From Loktanella sp. UBA3435 (lineage in GTDB: Bacteria; Pseudomonadota; Alphaproteobacteria; Rhodobacterales; Rhodobacteraceae), in NCBI GenBank assembly GCA_002378665.1, contig DFSO01000023.1:1-27804 (forward strand): a stretch of DNA of 27,804 nucleotides. Direction: 5' to 3'. A program made the translations under genes and the position numbers. Under the pieces are notes generated by a model. The model saw only the letters and a list, made by a program, of their open reading frames with translations. It ran no database searches and was not told the origin of the DNA. Below, piece after piece: positions 7,673 through 16,106 of this stretch. Position 1 is the stretch's first letter, and each line of letters starts with the position of its first letter.

Positions 7673-9442
7673 ATGCCCAGCCAAGCCAAATCCCAATCCG
7701 CGACATCGCTCTTTGCTTGGCTTTGGCGTGACTATTTGCGCCCGCACAAGGGCACGCTGGCGGCGGCGATCTTCTTTATGGTAATCGAAGGCTCGATGCT
7801 CGGGTTTCTGAGCGCCATGATCCAGCCAATGTTCGATAATGTATTTTTGCAAGGCGAACGCGACACGTTATGGTGGGTTGGCATTGGAATTCTGATAATT
7901 TTCACAATCCGCGCAGTGAGTTCGGCGGCGCAGAAAATCCTGATCACTAAGGTTAACCAGAGTGCCGCGGCCGGCATGCGGAGCCATTTGCTGCGGCACC
8001 TGATGCTGCTGGACGGTGGCTATCATCAGGTAAATCCGCCCGGCCAATTGATCGAACGTGTGCAAGGTGACGTCACGGTGGTCAACAACATTTGGACCGC
8101 GCTTATCACGGGCATTAGCCGCGACCTTATCGCCGTAGTCGTTTTATTCTCGGTGGCCTTGGCGGTCGATTGGAAATGGACCGCTCTCGCGCTTGTGGGC
8201 ATTCCGTTTCTTGTTTTGCCCTCCCTCTTGGCCCAAGCTTATGTCCGGAAACGAGCGGGCAACGCTCGCGATTTGGCGGGCCGCATGGCGACCCGTTTAG
8301 ACGAGGTTTTTCACGGAATAAATGCAATCAAATTGAACGCGTTAGAGGCCTATCAAGGTGATCGCTACGACGACTTGGCCGACAGCCGCGTCCGTGCAGA
8401 AGTCCGTGCAGTGGCGGGTCAATCCATGGTGCCTGCCTTGATTGATATCATGACCGGGTTTGGCTTTCTGGGGGTTCTCATCTTTGGCGGTGCCGAAATT
8501 ATCGCTGGCGAGAAAACCGTCGGTCAATTCATGTCGTTCTTTACGGCAATGTCGCTCGCGTTTGAACCGCTGCGGCGTCTGGGCCTCATGTCTGGCCAGT
8601 GGCAAACGGCGGTTGCAAGCATCGAGAGGCTGCAATTGGTCCTCAATGAAAAACCAAGCTTAACCTCGCCCGCGAATCCAAAAGCGACACGAACGGGTGC
8701 GCCAGAAGTACGGCTCGACAATGTCAGCCTTTCTTACGGCGATTTGCCCGTTCTGCGCGGCACAACCTTTACCGCGGCAGCGGGCAAAACAACCGCCCTT
8801 GTCGGCGCGTCTGGTGCTGGCAAATCCACGATCTTTAACGTGCTGACCCGTCTCATTGATCCGACCGACGGCACCGTGACAATTGACGGAACCCCAGCAA
8901 AGGCGCTCGCACTCCCCGACTTGCGCGGTTTGTTTTCGGTGGTGTCTCAGGATGCCGCCCTGTTTGATGAAACTTTGCGCGACAACATACTGTTGGGTCG
9001 GACAGACATTGACGGGTCCACTCTGACGTCGGTGCTTGATGCGGCTCACGTCAGTGATTTCCTCCCGCAGCTTCCCAATGGCATCGATAGCCCCGCTGGC
9101 CCGCGCGGCTCAAACCTTTCGGGTGGTCAACGCCAGCGGATTGCCATCGCGCGCGCCTTGTTGCGCAACACGCCAATCTTGTTGTTGGACGAGGCAACAA
9201 GTGCGCTCGACACCAAGTCCGAGGCAATTGTGCAGGCCGCGCTGGAATCTCTTTCTGATGGCCGCACGACACTCGTGATCGCGCACCGCCTATCGACCGT
9301 GCGTAATGCACATTCGATTGTTGTGATGGATCAGGGGCAAGTTGTGGACCAAGGCACCCATGACGAATTGCTTGCTCGTGGTGGAATTTACGCCGACCTG
9401 CACCGCCTCCAATTCAGTCAAGAAAAGGCACATACCCAATGA
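7673..9442 (+). CDS. MsbA-like ABC exporter, fused membrane and ATPase domains
   Basis: A half-transporter of 589 residues that would work as a homodimer in the inner membrane. Residues about 20-310 hold the six-helix type IV ABC exporter membrane domain. The ATPase domain has Walker A GASGAGKST at 378-386, signature LSGGQ at 482-486, Walker B ILLLDEATSALD and the H-loop in VIAHRLSTV. It resembles the MsbA/lipid exporter subgroup, which moves lipid A, lipids or hydrophobic compounds outward; the substrate is not identifiable. Start ATG at 7673 has AAGG upstream. Its stop overlaps the ygfZ start in ATGA, so the two are translationally coupled. Confidence 0.93.
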   Translation: MPSQAKSQSATSLFAWLWRDYLRPHKGTLAAAIFFMVIEGSMLGFLSAMIQPMFDNVFLQGERDTLWWVGIGILIIFTIRAVSSAAQKILITKVNQSAAAGMRSHLLRHLMLLDGGYHQVNPPGQLIERVQGDVTVVNNIWTALITGISRDLIAVVVLFSVALAVDWKWTALALVGIPFLVLPSLLAQAYVRKRAGNARDLAGRMATRLDEVFHGINAIKLNALEAYQGDRYDDLADSRVRAEVRAVAGQSMVPALIDIMTGFGFLGVLIFGGAEIIAGEKTVGQFMSFFTAMSLAFEPLRRLGLMSGQWQTAVASIERLQLVLNEKPSLTSPANPKATRTGAPEVRLDNVSLSYGDLPVLRGTTFTAAAGKTTALVGASGAGKSTIFNVLTRLIDPTDGTVTIDGTPAKALALPDLRGLFSVVSQDAALFDETLRDNILLGRTDIDGSTLTSVLDAAHVSDFLPQLPNGIDSPAGPRGSNLSGGQRQRIAIARALLRNTPILLLDEATSALDTKSEAIVQAALESLSDGRTTLVIAHRLSTVRNAHSIVVMDQGQVVDQGTHDELLARGGIYADLHRLQFSQEKAHTQ

Positions 9443-10170
9443 CCAAGCGCACTGTACTATCGATCACTGGCGCGGACCGCGTGGATTTTCTCGACGGGTT
9501 GATCACCAACAGCGTAAAGCGTGCCGCAGATGGGATCATCTACGCGGCCCTGCTGAGTCCACAAGGCAAATTCATCGCAGATTTCTTTGTGGTGGGTCGC
9601 GCGGACGAGTTGCTTATTGATGTGGATACCATGATCGCCCCTGCCCTGTTTCAGCGCCTATCGATGTACCGCCTGCGGGCCGACGTGAAGATCGTTGAAA
9701 GCCCGCTGATCGTGTCGCGGGGCACCGGAACTGCCCCCGATGGGGCGCTTGCCGATCCGCGTGATCCCAACATGGGGTGGCGCCTATACGGGGACGTCGA
9801 TGTCAGCGATGACACCGATTGGGCAGCACTGCGCGTCGCGCATATGATCCCTGAAACGGGGATAGAATTGACGCCCGAGACTTACATCTTAGAGGCCAAT
9901 TTCGAAGCTCTGAACGGCGTTGATTTCAAGAAAGGCTGTTTTGTCGGGCAAGAGATCGTCGCCCGGATGAAACATAAGACCGAACTCAAGAAAGGACTGC
10001 GCCGAGTCCACGTTAAAGGCGACGCGCAAACAGGTGACGTGATTACCTCACTGGGCAAACCCGCAGGCACGCTTTACACAATCAGCGGCGATCATGGGAT
10101 TGCTTACCTGCGCTTCGACCGCTCAACGGACATGGAAACGCAAAAGGCCAGCCTCACATTGCGAGACTGA
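9439..10170 (+). CDS. ygfZ: YgfZ/GcvT-like folate-binding Fe-S maturation protein
   Basis: A 243-residue protein of the YgfZ/IBA57 (CAF17) family. It shares the GcvT fold, binds tetrahydrofolate and helps assemble or repair some 4Fe-4S enzymes such as MiaB. Seen: the family signature KGCFVGQE at residues 165-172 with Cys167, followed by IVARMKHKTELKKGLRRV, and an N-terminal ITGADRVDFLDGLITNSV that matches the GcvT-type nucleotide/folate region. It starts inside the last codons of the ABC exporter (4-bp ATGA overlap). The two products have no obvious shared job. Confidence 0.93.
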   Translation: MTKRTVLSITGADRVDFLDGLITNSVKRAADGIIYAALLSPQGKFIADFFVVGRADELLIDVDTMIAPALFQRLSMYRLRADVKIVESPLIVSRGTGTAPDGALADPRDPNMGWRLYGDVDVSDDTDWAALRVAHMIPETGIELTPETYILEANFEALNGVDFKKGCFVGQEIVARMKHKTELKKGLRRVHVKGDAQTGDVITSLGKPAGTLYTISGDHGIAYLRFDRSTDMETQKASLTLRD

Positions 10171-10190
10171 CCTTCTTCTGATTTCAAATA

Positions 10191-10224
10191 CCTCCGCCGG
10201 AGGCTTTGGATCTTTGATCCGAAA
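10191..10224. terminator. Double hairpin between convergent ygfZ and efp
   Basis: Two adjacent hairpins lie 20 bases after the ygfZ stop: CCTCC-gcc-GGAGG (10191-10203) and GGATC-ttt-GATCC (10208-10220), the second flanked by TTT and AAA so that it can end transcription on either strand. A palindrome of the CCTCCGSCGGAGG type, preceded by ATA and followed by T-rich sequence, is a frequent intergenic element in Rhodobacteraceae as I remember them. It most likely serves as a bidirectional terminator here. Confidence 0.6.
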
Positions 10225-10788
10225 TTAGGCGCGTTCGACGTATTCGAACAATTCAGTGTTCACGACGATCATCTCGTCTGTGCCTACGAATGGTGGGATC
10301 ATGACGCGCACGCCGTTGTCGAGTGTCGATGGCTTAAAGCTGTTGGCGGCTGTTTGGCCCTTCACAACTGGCTCAGTCTCGGCAACTTTGCAGACGACCT
10401 TTTGCGGCAATGACACGTTCAACGCCTCTTCACCGTAATATTCGATCTGCACGATCATACCGTCCTGAAGGAACGGGCGACGATCACCCAAGAGTTCAGC
10501 AGGCAAAGCGATCTGCTCGTAGGTTTCGCTGTCCATGAAGGTCAGCATATTGTCGACTTCGAACAAAAACTGCTGATCCTTGGTGTCCAGACGAATACGC
10601 TCGACTTTATCGGCAGAACGGAAGCGTTCGTTCAGCTTACGACCGTCACGTAGGTTTTTCATTTCGACCTGTGCAAAAGCACCGCCTTTTCCTGGCTTTA
10701 CGTGATCCACTTTGACTGCGGCCCAAAGGCCACCATCGTGTTCCAGCGTGTTTCCAGGTCTGATTTCGTTTCCATTGATTTTTGGCAT
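10225..10788 (-). CDS. efp: Translation elongation factor P
   Basis: EF-P (187 residues) binds ribosomes stalled at consecutive prolines and helps form the peptide bond. Seen: the N-terminal KOW-like domain with HVKPGKGGAFAQVEMKNL, where Lys34 is the position that carries the beta-lysyl or other modification in many bacteria, followed by two OB-fold domains ending in GVRVMIPPFV...VVNTELFEYVERA. Length is normal for the family. Lys34 suggests either EpmAB-type modification or none; no epm gene is in the window. The gene is monocistronic, convergent with ygfZ and divergent from the DUF6280 gene. Confidence 0.97.
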   Translation of the reverse strand: MPKINGNEIRPGNTLEHDGGLWAAVKVDHVKPGKGGAFAQVEMKNLRDGRKLNERFRSADKVERIRLDTKDQQFLFEVDNMLTFMDSETYEQIALPAELLGDRRPFLQDGMIVQIEYYGEEALNVSLPQKVVCKVAETEPVVKGQTAANSFKPSTLDNGVRVMIPPFVGTDEMIVVNTELFEYVERA

Positions 10789-10820
10789 GATTCACTTCGC
10801 GGCAAAATTAAGGCAAAAGG

Positions 10821-10848
10821 TTGAAGAGATGTTGTGACAGGCTATATC
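10821..10848 (+). promoter_or_regulatory. Candidate sigma-70-like promoter for the DUF6280 gene
   Basis: TTGAAG (10821-10826) and TATATC (10843-10848) are separated by 16 bp. Transcription would start near 10855, leaving a leader of about 155 bases in front of the start at 11011. The match is moderate and is read by eye only. Confidence 0.35.
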
Positions 10849-10899
10849 TTGATGGAGGAACCCATGCAAGACAACTAAATGCGGCCATCTCAAGACGAG

Positions 10900-10922
10900 A
10901 GCCATGCAATATACGCATGGCT
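10900..10922 (+). other. Leader-region inverted repeat upstream of DUF6280
   Basis: AGCCATGC (10900-10907) and GCATGGCT (10915-10922) form a perfect 8-bp stem with a 7-base loop AATATAC. It lies in the presumed untranslated leader, about 60 bases before a strong Shine-Dalgarno AAGGAGGT at 10966-10973. A copy of the CCATGCAA sequence also occurs 40 bases upstream at 10862-10869. No T-run follows, so it is not a classic terminator. It may be an RNA structure affecting stability or translation, or a protein-binding palindrome. Confidence 0.45.
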
Positions 10923-11010
10923 GCCATGTAAAAAGAGAGCCCCCGAATCGGTTTATATGTTGCATAAGGAGGTCCACGCCAGAATGACAAGAGCAATAAA
11001 AGGACGCACT

Positions 11011-11334
11011 ATGAGAGATTTCGTTGACGGCACAGCCTTTAACAACGAGCAAGGCAACCGCGCTCGTAAATTGTTCGCTGCCGTCGTGCTTGCTGCTCTG
11101 GATGATGCAATTGCAGACGACAAAAAATACGGCAACGGCCCAGAGCAAATCGCTCGTTGGGCCCGCTCACGCGATGGCCGTGAAGTTCTGTCTTGTGCTG
11201 GTATTGATCCAAACGAGCGCGTTGTAACCGGCTTGATGGATTTCGTTGGCAAAGGTGTTCGCACCTCCGTGGCCCTGTCTCGTGAAGAGAGCGAGCGCCG
11301 CAACGCTGCCGAGGTCGAAGCACGCGCAGCATAA
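11011..11334 (+). CDS. DUF6280 family small protein, unknown function
   Basis: A 107-residue protein that I recognise as the DUF6280 group of Rhodobacterales, highly conserved but without known function. Seen: RARKLFAAVVLAALDDAIADDKKYGNGPEQIARWARSRDG, a mainly helical, charged sequence, then DPNERVVTGLMDFVGKGVRTSVALSREESER. There is no signal peptide or membrane segment, so it is probably cytoplasmic. Start: MRDFVDGTAF at 11011 has AAAGGA seven bases upstream and fits the family N-terminus. However, an in-frame ATG at 10984 has the stronger AAGGAGGT 10 bases upstream and would add nine residues (MTRAIKGRT); still earlier in-frame starts exist. Its own promoter, structured leader and strong terminator mark it as an independent unit. 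Confidence 0.85.
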   Translation: MRDFVDGTAFNNEQGNRARKLFAAVVLAALDDAIADDKKYGNGPEQIARWARSRDGREVLSCAGIDPNERVVTGLMDFVGKGVRTSVALSREESERRNAAEVEARAA

Positions 11335-11374
11335 GCTGACCCAAAATAGACCGACCCTGCCAGGTTGGTTCATT

Positions 11375-11409
11375 AAAAACGCGGCCCTCTGCTCGGGCCG
11401 CGTTTTTTT
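11375..11409 (+). terminator. Rho-independent terminator after DUF6280
   Basis: An ACGCGGCCC arm (11379-11387) pairs with GGGCCGCGT (11395-11403) across a 7-base loop, with an A-run before and seven T's at 11403-11409. It is the strongest intrinsic terminator in the window. The A-run on the left also makes it usable from the other strand, but no leftward gene needs it. Confidence 0.9.
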
Positions 11410-11462
11410 ATACGACTTCCCTCTCTCGCGTCACCAGCTTAAACAAGCGACAGGAGGACGCG

Positions 11463-12914
11463 ATGACCAAGGCGATTATGATCCAAGGCGCTGGCTCGAA
11501 TGTCGGCAAATCTATGCTTGTCGCGGGTATCGCGCGGGCCTGTTTGCGGCGCGGCATGTCTGTCGCTCCATTTAAGCCGCAGAACATGTCGAACAATGCG
11601 GCCGTGACAGCGGACGGCGGCGAGATTGGTCGGGCGCAGGCGTTGCAAGCACTGGCCTGTGGGCTGGATCCGATTACCGATATGAACCCTGTTTTACTCA
11701 AGCCAGAGTCCGACATCGGCGCACAAGTTATTGTGCAAGGCAAACGCGTGGCCACTATGAAGGCCCGCGATTACGGCAAGCAAAAGCAAACGCTTCTGCC
11801 TGCGGTCTTAGAGAGTTTTCACCGCCTCGCGGCCAGCTATGATCTCATCATCATTGAAGGCGCAGGAAGCCCCGCCGAGGTGAACCTGCGCGCAGGCGAC
11901 ATCGCGAATATGGGCTTCGCCGAAACTGCAAATGTGCCCGTGATCTTGGTCGGAGATATCGACCGTGGTGGTGTCATAGCCCAAATCGTGGGCACGCATT
12001 GCGTTTTACCAAAGGATGACCGCGACCTTATTAAAGGCTTTGCGATCAATAAGTTCCGTGGTGACGCGAGTCTTTTTGCAGAGGGCATGACAATCATCGA
12101 AGATGCCACAAAATGGCAGCCGCTTGGTATTGTGCCATGGTTCAAAGATGCTTGGAAATTGCCCGCCGAGGACGTCATGGACGTGGCTTCGCGCAAGGGC
12201 GGGCCGATCAAAATCGTCGTGCCGCGCCTGAATAGGATTGCTAACTTTGACGATCTTGATCCGCTGTCGGCCACCCCTGAAGTCAGTGTCGAAATTATCG
12301 AGGCAGGCCGCCCCCTGCCCGCCGACGCCGACCTGATCCTGATCCCCGGATCGAAATCGACGATTGCCGATCTCACGCATTTCCGTACCCAAGGCTGGGA
12401 TATCGACCTGCTCGGCCATGTGCGGCGCGGCGGTCGCGTGCTGGGCATTTGTGGGGGCTATCAGATGCTTGGCCTTGAAATCATCGATGATGAGGGGCTA
12501 GAAGGCGCACCGTCACGTGTGAACGGGCTGGGGTTGCTGGATATCATCACCGTGATGAAACCACAAAAGCGGCTAGCACGATCAGAGGCCATCTATCTGC
12601 CTACAGGGGACACGGTCAGCGGCTATGAAATCCATATCGGCGAGACGACGGGCCCCGATTGTGATCGTGCGTGGCTATCGCTTGACGGGCGCGACGAAGG
12701 GGCGGCCAGTGCGGATGGGCGTGTGCGGGGCTGCTATCTTCACGGGCTATTTACAGCGGACGCGTTTCGAGCGGCTTATCTGGCCGAACTGGGCACCGCC
12801 TTGCCCGTCACAAATTACGCAAGCGGCGTTGAGGCCACGCTGAATGCGCTTGCCGATCATTTGGAAATGCATATGGATATCGACGCGCTCCTCGCCCTTG
12901 CAGGCGAGGTTTAG
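11463..12914 (+). CDS. cobQ: Cobyric acid synthase
   Basis: CobQ/CbiP (483 residues) amidates the b, d, e and g carboxyl groups of adenosylcobyrinic acid a,c-diamide, using ATP and glutamine, late in vitamin B12 synthesis. Seen: the N-terminal ATP-binding domain with IQGAGSNVGKSMLVAGIARA and PFKPQNMSNNA, GDIDRGGV, then a class I glutamine amidotransferase-like domain with the nucleophile Cys330 in GICGGYQMLG and the histidine in GYEIHIGET. AGGAGG lies upstream of the ATG. No other B12 genes are adjacent in the window, so the pathway is split. Its stop overlaps the convergent neighbour by 4 bp. Confidence 0.97.
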   Translation: MTKAIMIQGAGSNVGKSMLVAGIARACLRRGMSVAPFKPQNMSNNAAVTADGGEIGRAQALQALACGLDPITDMNPVLLKPESDIGAQVIVQGKRVATMKARDYGKQKQTLLPAVLESFHRLAASYDLIIIEGAGSPAEVNLRAGDIANMGFAETANVPVILVGDIDRGGVIAQIVGTHCVLPKDDRDLIKGFAINKFRGDASLFAEGMTIIEDATKWQPLGIVPWFKDAWKLPAEDVMDVASRKGGPIKIVVPRLNRIANFDDLDPLSATPEVSVEIIEAGRPLPADADLILIPGSKSTIADLTHFRTQGWDIDLLGHVRRGGRVLGICGGYQMLGLEIIDDEGLEGAPSRVNGLGLLDIITVMKPQKRLARSEAIYLPTGDTVSGYEIHIGETTGPDCDRAWLSLDGRDEGAASADGRVRGCYLHGLFTADAFRAAYLAELGTALPVTNYASGVEATLNALADHLEMHMDIDALLALAGEV

Positions 12915-13747
12915 TCGTAAAGGTTCGCGGTCGCAGCACGTTGAATTTCGCGGCGCACAAGTTTACGTACATTGCGCGTGATCCGCTCACCAAGTTCGCC
13001 TTGCAGCTCTTGACGCACTACATCAACAACCAACTGACGGATTTCGTCACGGTCAAGTTCAGAACCACCCGCAATATAAGCGGCCAGTGTTTCATCAAGA
13101 TCATCAGGAATAGGCATCCCGTCCTCGACGTCATCATCGCGCAGATCGTCGCCGTAATCGGTAGCGTCATCATCCGGAATGGCTGAAGGCGGCGTGTGTC
13201 TAAACGTTGGTTCTGCCTGAGGGCGCAACGGCACAACACGTTCCTGAACCACCGCTTCAACGACATCGGCTTCCTCGATGTCCTCCTCTGCCATCGCGGC
13301 AAATGCAGCAGCCAAACCAGAAACTTGCGATGATTCGCTTCCGTCTGGTTCCCATTCATCTGGCTGATATGTCACCGCGGCTTCGAGTTCAGCGATTGTG
13401 GCCTCTAGGCTCGCGCGCTCCAAGTCGGTCATTTTGTCGTGAACTTTTGGCTCGCTCAGCATTGCGGCAGGTTCAAGAACCAGCGGTTCGGCAGGCGCAG
13501 CTACAATTTCTGCCACCCAATTTTCTGCTTCATCATCGGTATCGACATCGTTCTCGGCAATGTTTTCAGGCTCTTCGGCGATACGGAGCGCAGGTGTCAA
13601 AACGAAACGCTCTGCCTGTCTAGGTTCCACGACCAAGGGTTCCTGCCGAATATCCAATGGCTTTCGCACGCGATCACCCTCTGCAACCAAGCGGCGGATA
13701 GATGACAACACATCTTCGATTTCGACATTTGTAACCGGATCGGACAT
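12911..13747 (-). CDS. Acidic protein with conserved basic C-terminal helix, unknown function
   Basis: A 278-residue protein, very rich in Glu, Asp, Ala, Pro and Val over most of its length and probably disordered. It has two ordered ends: the N-terminus (VEIEDVLSSIRRLVAEG) and the C-terminus (ELDRDEIRQLVVDVVRQEL, then GELGERITRNVRKLVRREIQ), which is a charged amphipathic helix. This layout, a short N-terminal helix, an acidic Pro-rich linker and a C-terminal helical region, recalls PopZ/DUF2497 polar-organising proteins of alphaproteobacteria, but I cannot match PopZ residue by residue. Start: ATG at 13747 with CAGGAA upstream; a longer in-frame start at 13804 is unlikely. It lies downstream of tolC on the same strand, separated by 77 bp. 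Confidence 0.75.
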   Translation of the reverse strand: MSDPVTNVEIEDVLSSIRRLVAEGDRVRKPLDIRQEPLVVEPRQAERFVLTPALRIAEEPENIAENDVDTDDEAENWVAEIVAAPAEPLVLEPAAMLSEPKVHDKMTDLERASLEATIAELEAAVTYQPDEWEPDGSESSQVSGLAAAFAAMAEEDIEEADVVEAVVQERVVPLRPQAEPTFRHTPPSAIPDDDATDYGDDLRDDDVEDGMPIPDDLDETLAAYIAGGSELDRDEIRQLVVDVVRQELQGELGERITRNVRKLVRREIQRAATANLYD

Positions 13748-13824
13748 TTCGTGTTCCTGCTTTACCTCAGGTTCAACTGTAACCCGTGTTAACTTTTCAA
13801 ACAACCGATCCGTGAAGATTTGAA

Positions 13825-15183
13825 CTATTGTCCAATCGCCTTAAGAACTCGGTCCAAAGCTTGCCCTTGATCTGACGTGATTGTTGGCGAGTCTTTCACA
13901 AGATTATAGTAGGCAGACGGATCATACTGCTGCACTGGCAACTTCAAATGGGTCGCTGTCAAAAGCCCCATTGTCGACAAGACCTGATAGGATGCGACAA
14001 CCTCATCGGCCTGTGCTGCAATCAAATTGGCCTGTGCGGTCAGTAACTCTTGCTCTGCGTTAAGCACATCAATTGTTGTCCGCGCGCCCAGTGTTGCCTC
14101 TTCACGCACACCTTGGAAGGCAACGCGCGAGGCATCAATTTGCTGCGCCGATGCGCCACGTGACGCCTTTGCCGCTTCGAGGAAACTAAAGGCGTTACCA
14201 ACTTGCTGCTCAATTGCGATGCTGGCCACATGAAGCCCTGCACGTGCCGCATCGCGACGCGCCATCAACTGACGAACATTGCTCGAAAGCGAACCGCCCG
14301 CATAGATGGGACCACCTACTTCGACGCCGACCTGTCGACCGATGATGCCATCTTGATCAACACCCATCTGACCAGTCAGCGAAACGGTCGGGTTCATCGC
14401 AGCTTCGCCTATACGAATGCTCAGCTCAGCGGCACTCACCGAATGCTGGGCTTCTTTCAGGCTTGGATGGTTTTGAACGGCAAAGGCCTTTGCCTCTGAA
14501 ATGCTTTGGGAAACAGGTGCAGGTGACGCGGCCTGCAGCGTTCCTGGCTTACGCCCGACCGCAGCGGTATAGCTCTCGGCCGCACGCGCGTAGCTGCCTT
14601 CTGCCGCTGCAAGCAGGCTTCTTGCGGATGCAAGACGGGCCTCAGCCAGAGCAACGTCTGTGCGGGTGATCTCGCCAACATCAAAACGCTCTTTTGCAGC
14701 GTTAAGCTCTTGGGAAATAACGCGAACGTTGCTTTGCCTTAGGCTGACAAATTCGGCCTCTGCGCGGACCTGCATATAAGCCGACACCGCGTTCAAAAGA
14801 ACTGTTTGCTCCACATCACGCAACGATTCACGCGTGCCAAGCACTAGTTCTTTTTGCGCCTCAATCGCCATACGCTTTGAGCCGCTATCGTAGATCGTCA
14901 AATTCGCAGTAATACGCGCAGTTGCAGCGATAAGATCAGCGCCCGCCGCACGAGGTGCCGATATCGACGCGGCCGCAGCCCAGCGTATTACGGGCAAAGT
15001 TGCGGCAACTGCCTGAGCGACGTCTTCATCAGCGGCACGCAAAAGCGCGCGATTTTGGTCCAAGAGGCCAGAGTTGTTATAGGCAAGTGTGAGTGCATCC
15101 GCGAGCGTCTCTGCGCGCGCAGGTGATGAAAGGCTTAACGTCGCAGTTGCAACCATAACAAAAAAAGATTTACGAATATTCAT
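13825..15183 (-). CDS. tolC: TolC-family outer-membrane efflux/secretion channel
   Basis: A protein of 452 residues with a Sec signal peptide (MNIRKSFFVMVATATLSLSSPARA, cleaved before ETLADAL). The body shows the two repeated TolC halves: TLADALTLAYNNSGLLDQNRALLRAADEDVAQA at the start, AKERFDVGEITRTDVALAEARLASA in the first coiled-coil hairpin, and REEATLGARTTIDVLNAEQELLTAQANL in the second. TolC trimers form an outer-membrane beta barrel and a periplasmic tunnel for type I secretion and multidrug efflux. Start: ATG at 15183, as the signal peptide begins there; in-frame codons up to 15303 are open but overlap pcm. It is 64 bp after pcm on the same strand, a pairing common in alphaproteobacteria. 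No inner-membrane partner genes adjoin it. Confidence 0.93.
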   Translation of the reverse strand: MNIRKSFFVMVATATLSLSSPARAETLADALTLAYNNSGLLDQNRALLRAADEDVAQAVAATLPVIRWAAAASISAPRAAGADLIAATARITANLTIYDSGSKRMAIEAQKELVLGTRESLRDVEQTVLLNAVSAYMQVRAEAEFVSLRQSNVRVISQELNAAKERFDVGEITRTDVALAEARLASARSLLAAAEGSYARAAESYTAAVGRKPGTLQAASPAPVSQSISEAKAFAVQNHPSLKEAQHSVSAAELSIRIGEAAMNPTVSLTGQMGVDQDGIIGRQVGVEVGGPIYAGGSLSSNVRQLMARRDAARAGLHVASIAIEQQVGNAFSFLEAAKASRGASAQQIDASRVAFQGVREEATLGARTTIDVLNAEQELLTAQANLIAAQADEVVASYQVLSTMGLLTATHLKLPVQQYDPSAYYNLVKDSPTITSDQGQALDRVLKAIGQ

Positions 15184-15247
15184 ATCTACTACCATTTTCT
15201 GCGCATGGCCTTCAACTTGTCGCTGCGAACAGTCCGCAACCAAAGGA

Positions 15248-15901
15248 TCAAAGACTAAACGCTGCCTCTTTTTGAAATCCGCTAAGGACGGGTGCCCCTG
15301 CATTAAATGCGTAGCGCCAATTCACCGCGCCATCAATTTTGCGTCCGATACGGACAACGCCCAAAGCGCCCTCTGCAAAAATGCAAGCGATACGCCCACC
15401 GTCACGCAATTGCGCGAGGATAGCATCAGGGACGACTTCAACCGCACCTTGAATCATAACAATATCATAAGGCGCGGACTTTGCCGCACCGTCACGAAGT
15501 GCACCTTGCATGACCGCAGCATTATCAACGCCGCTTTCGGATAGAATATTTTGAGCCTGCGTCGCATTGTCAGCGTCATCTTCAACCGCAACAACAAACT
15601 CGGCCATTTTTGCCAAAATCGCAGTCGAGTACCCAAGCCCGCAGCCCAAATCCAAGACAACATGGTCCGGCTCAATCGACAAGGCATCCAACATCTTGGC
15701 CAATGTCCGCGGCTCCAGCATCACGCGATTTGCGCCTAGTGCGATATTCTCGCCCACATAAGCCGCTTCACGCAAGGACGCAGGTACGAATTCTTCGCGT
15801 GGCACACTCAGCATTGCATCTATGATCGGAAATTTGGTTACATCCGACGGGCGAACTTGCGTATCAACCATCATTGTACGGCGGGCTTTGTAATCGGTCA
15901 C
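15248..15901 (-). CDS. pcm: Protein-L-isoaspartate O-methyltransferase family protein
   Basis: A SAM-dependent methyltransferase of 217 residues of the PCMT family, which repairs isoaspartyl damage in proteins. Seen: ARRTMMVDTQVRPSDVTKFPI at the N-terminus, VPREEFVP, the SAM motif VLDLGCGLGYSTA at 82-94, and the acidic strand end VVAVEDD. Alphaproteobacterial versions paired with tolC diverge from E. coli Pcm, so repair activity is inferred. Start: GTG at 15901 with AAAGAGAG upstream, which keeps the full conserved N-terminus. Confidence 0.9.
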   Translation of the reverse strand: MTDYKARRTMMVDTQVRPSDVTKFPIIDAMLSVPREEFVPASLREAAYVGENIALGANRVMLEPRTLAKMLDALSIEPDHVVLDLGCGLGYSTAILAKMAEFVVAVEDDADNATQAQNILSESGVDNAAVMQGALRDGAAKSAPYDIVMIQGAVEVVPDAILAQLRDGGRIACIFAEGALGVVRIGRKIDGAVNWRYAFNAGAPVLSGFQKEAAFSL

Positions 15902-16032
15902 GCGCTAAACTCTCTTTAGGTCAGAATCCATATGCTGCTTAATGACATATCCCTAAGATATCAGCAACGTCACTTTGTGGTGGTTTGCCATCTTGCACCC
16001 CGCAGGTCCTTGGTATATCCCGCAGCTCAGGT

Positions 16033-16106
16033 GGCGAGTGGGCAGGTAGGCTATGCAGCGGATTGCAAATCCGTGTACACCGGTTCGATTCCGGTACTCG
16101 CCTCCA
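16033..16106 (+). tRNA. tRNA-Cys (anticodon GCA)
   Basis: Acceptor arms GGCGAGT (16033-16039) and ACTCGCC (16096-16102) pair perfectly. The discriminator base is T and CCA is encoded (16104-16106). The anticodon stem encloses the loop TTGCAAA with GCA at 16065-16067. The T arm is CCGGTTCGATTCCGG. The gene stands alone between pcm and the sulfonate cluster. The 280 bases after it (16107-16386) hold no gene I can support. Confidence 0.97.

Noticed and set aside
10864..10878. Four-codon frame MQDN with GGAGG upstream, before DUF6280
   Set aside because: Too short to distinguish from chance, and its ribosome site would fall at or before the predicted transcript start.
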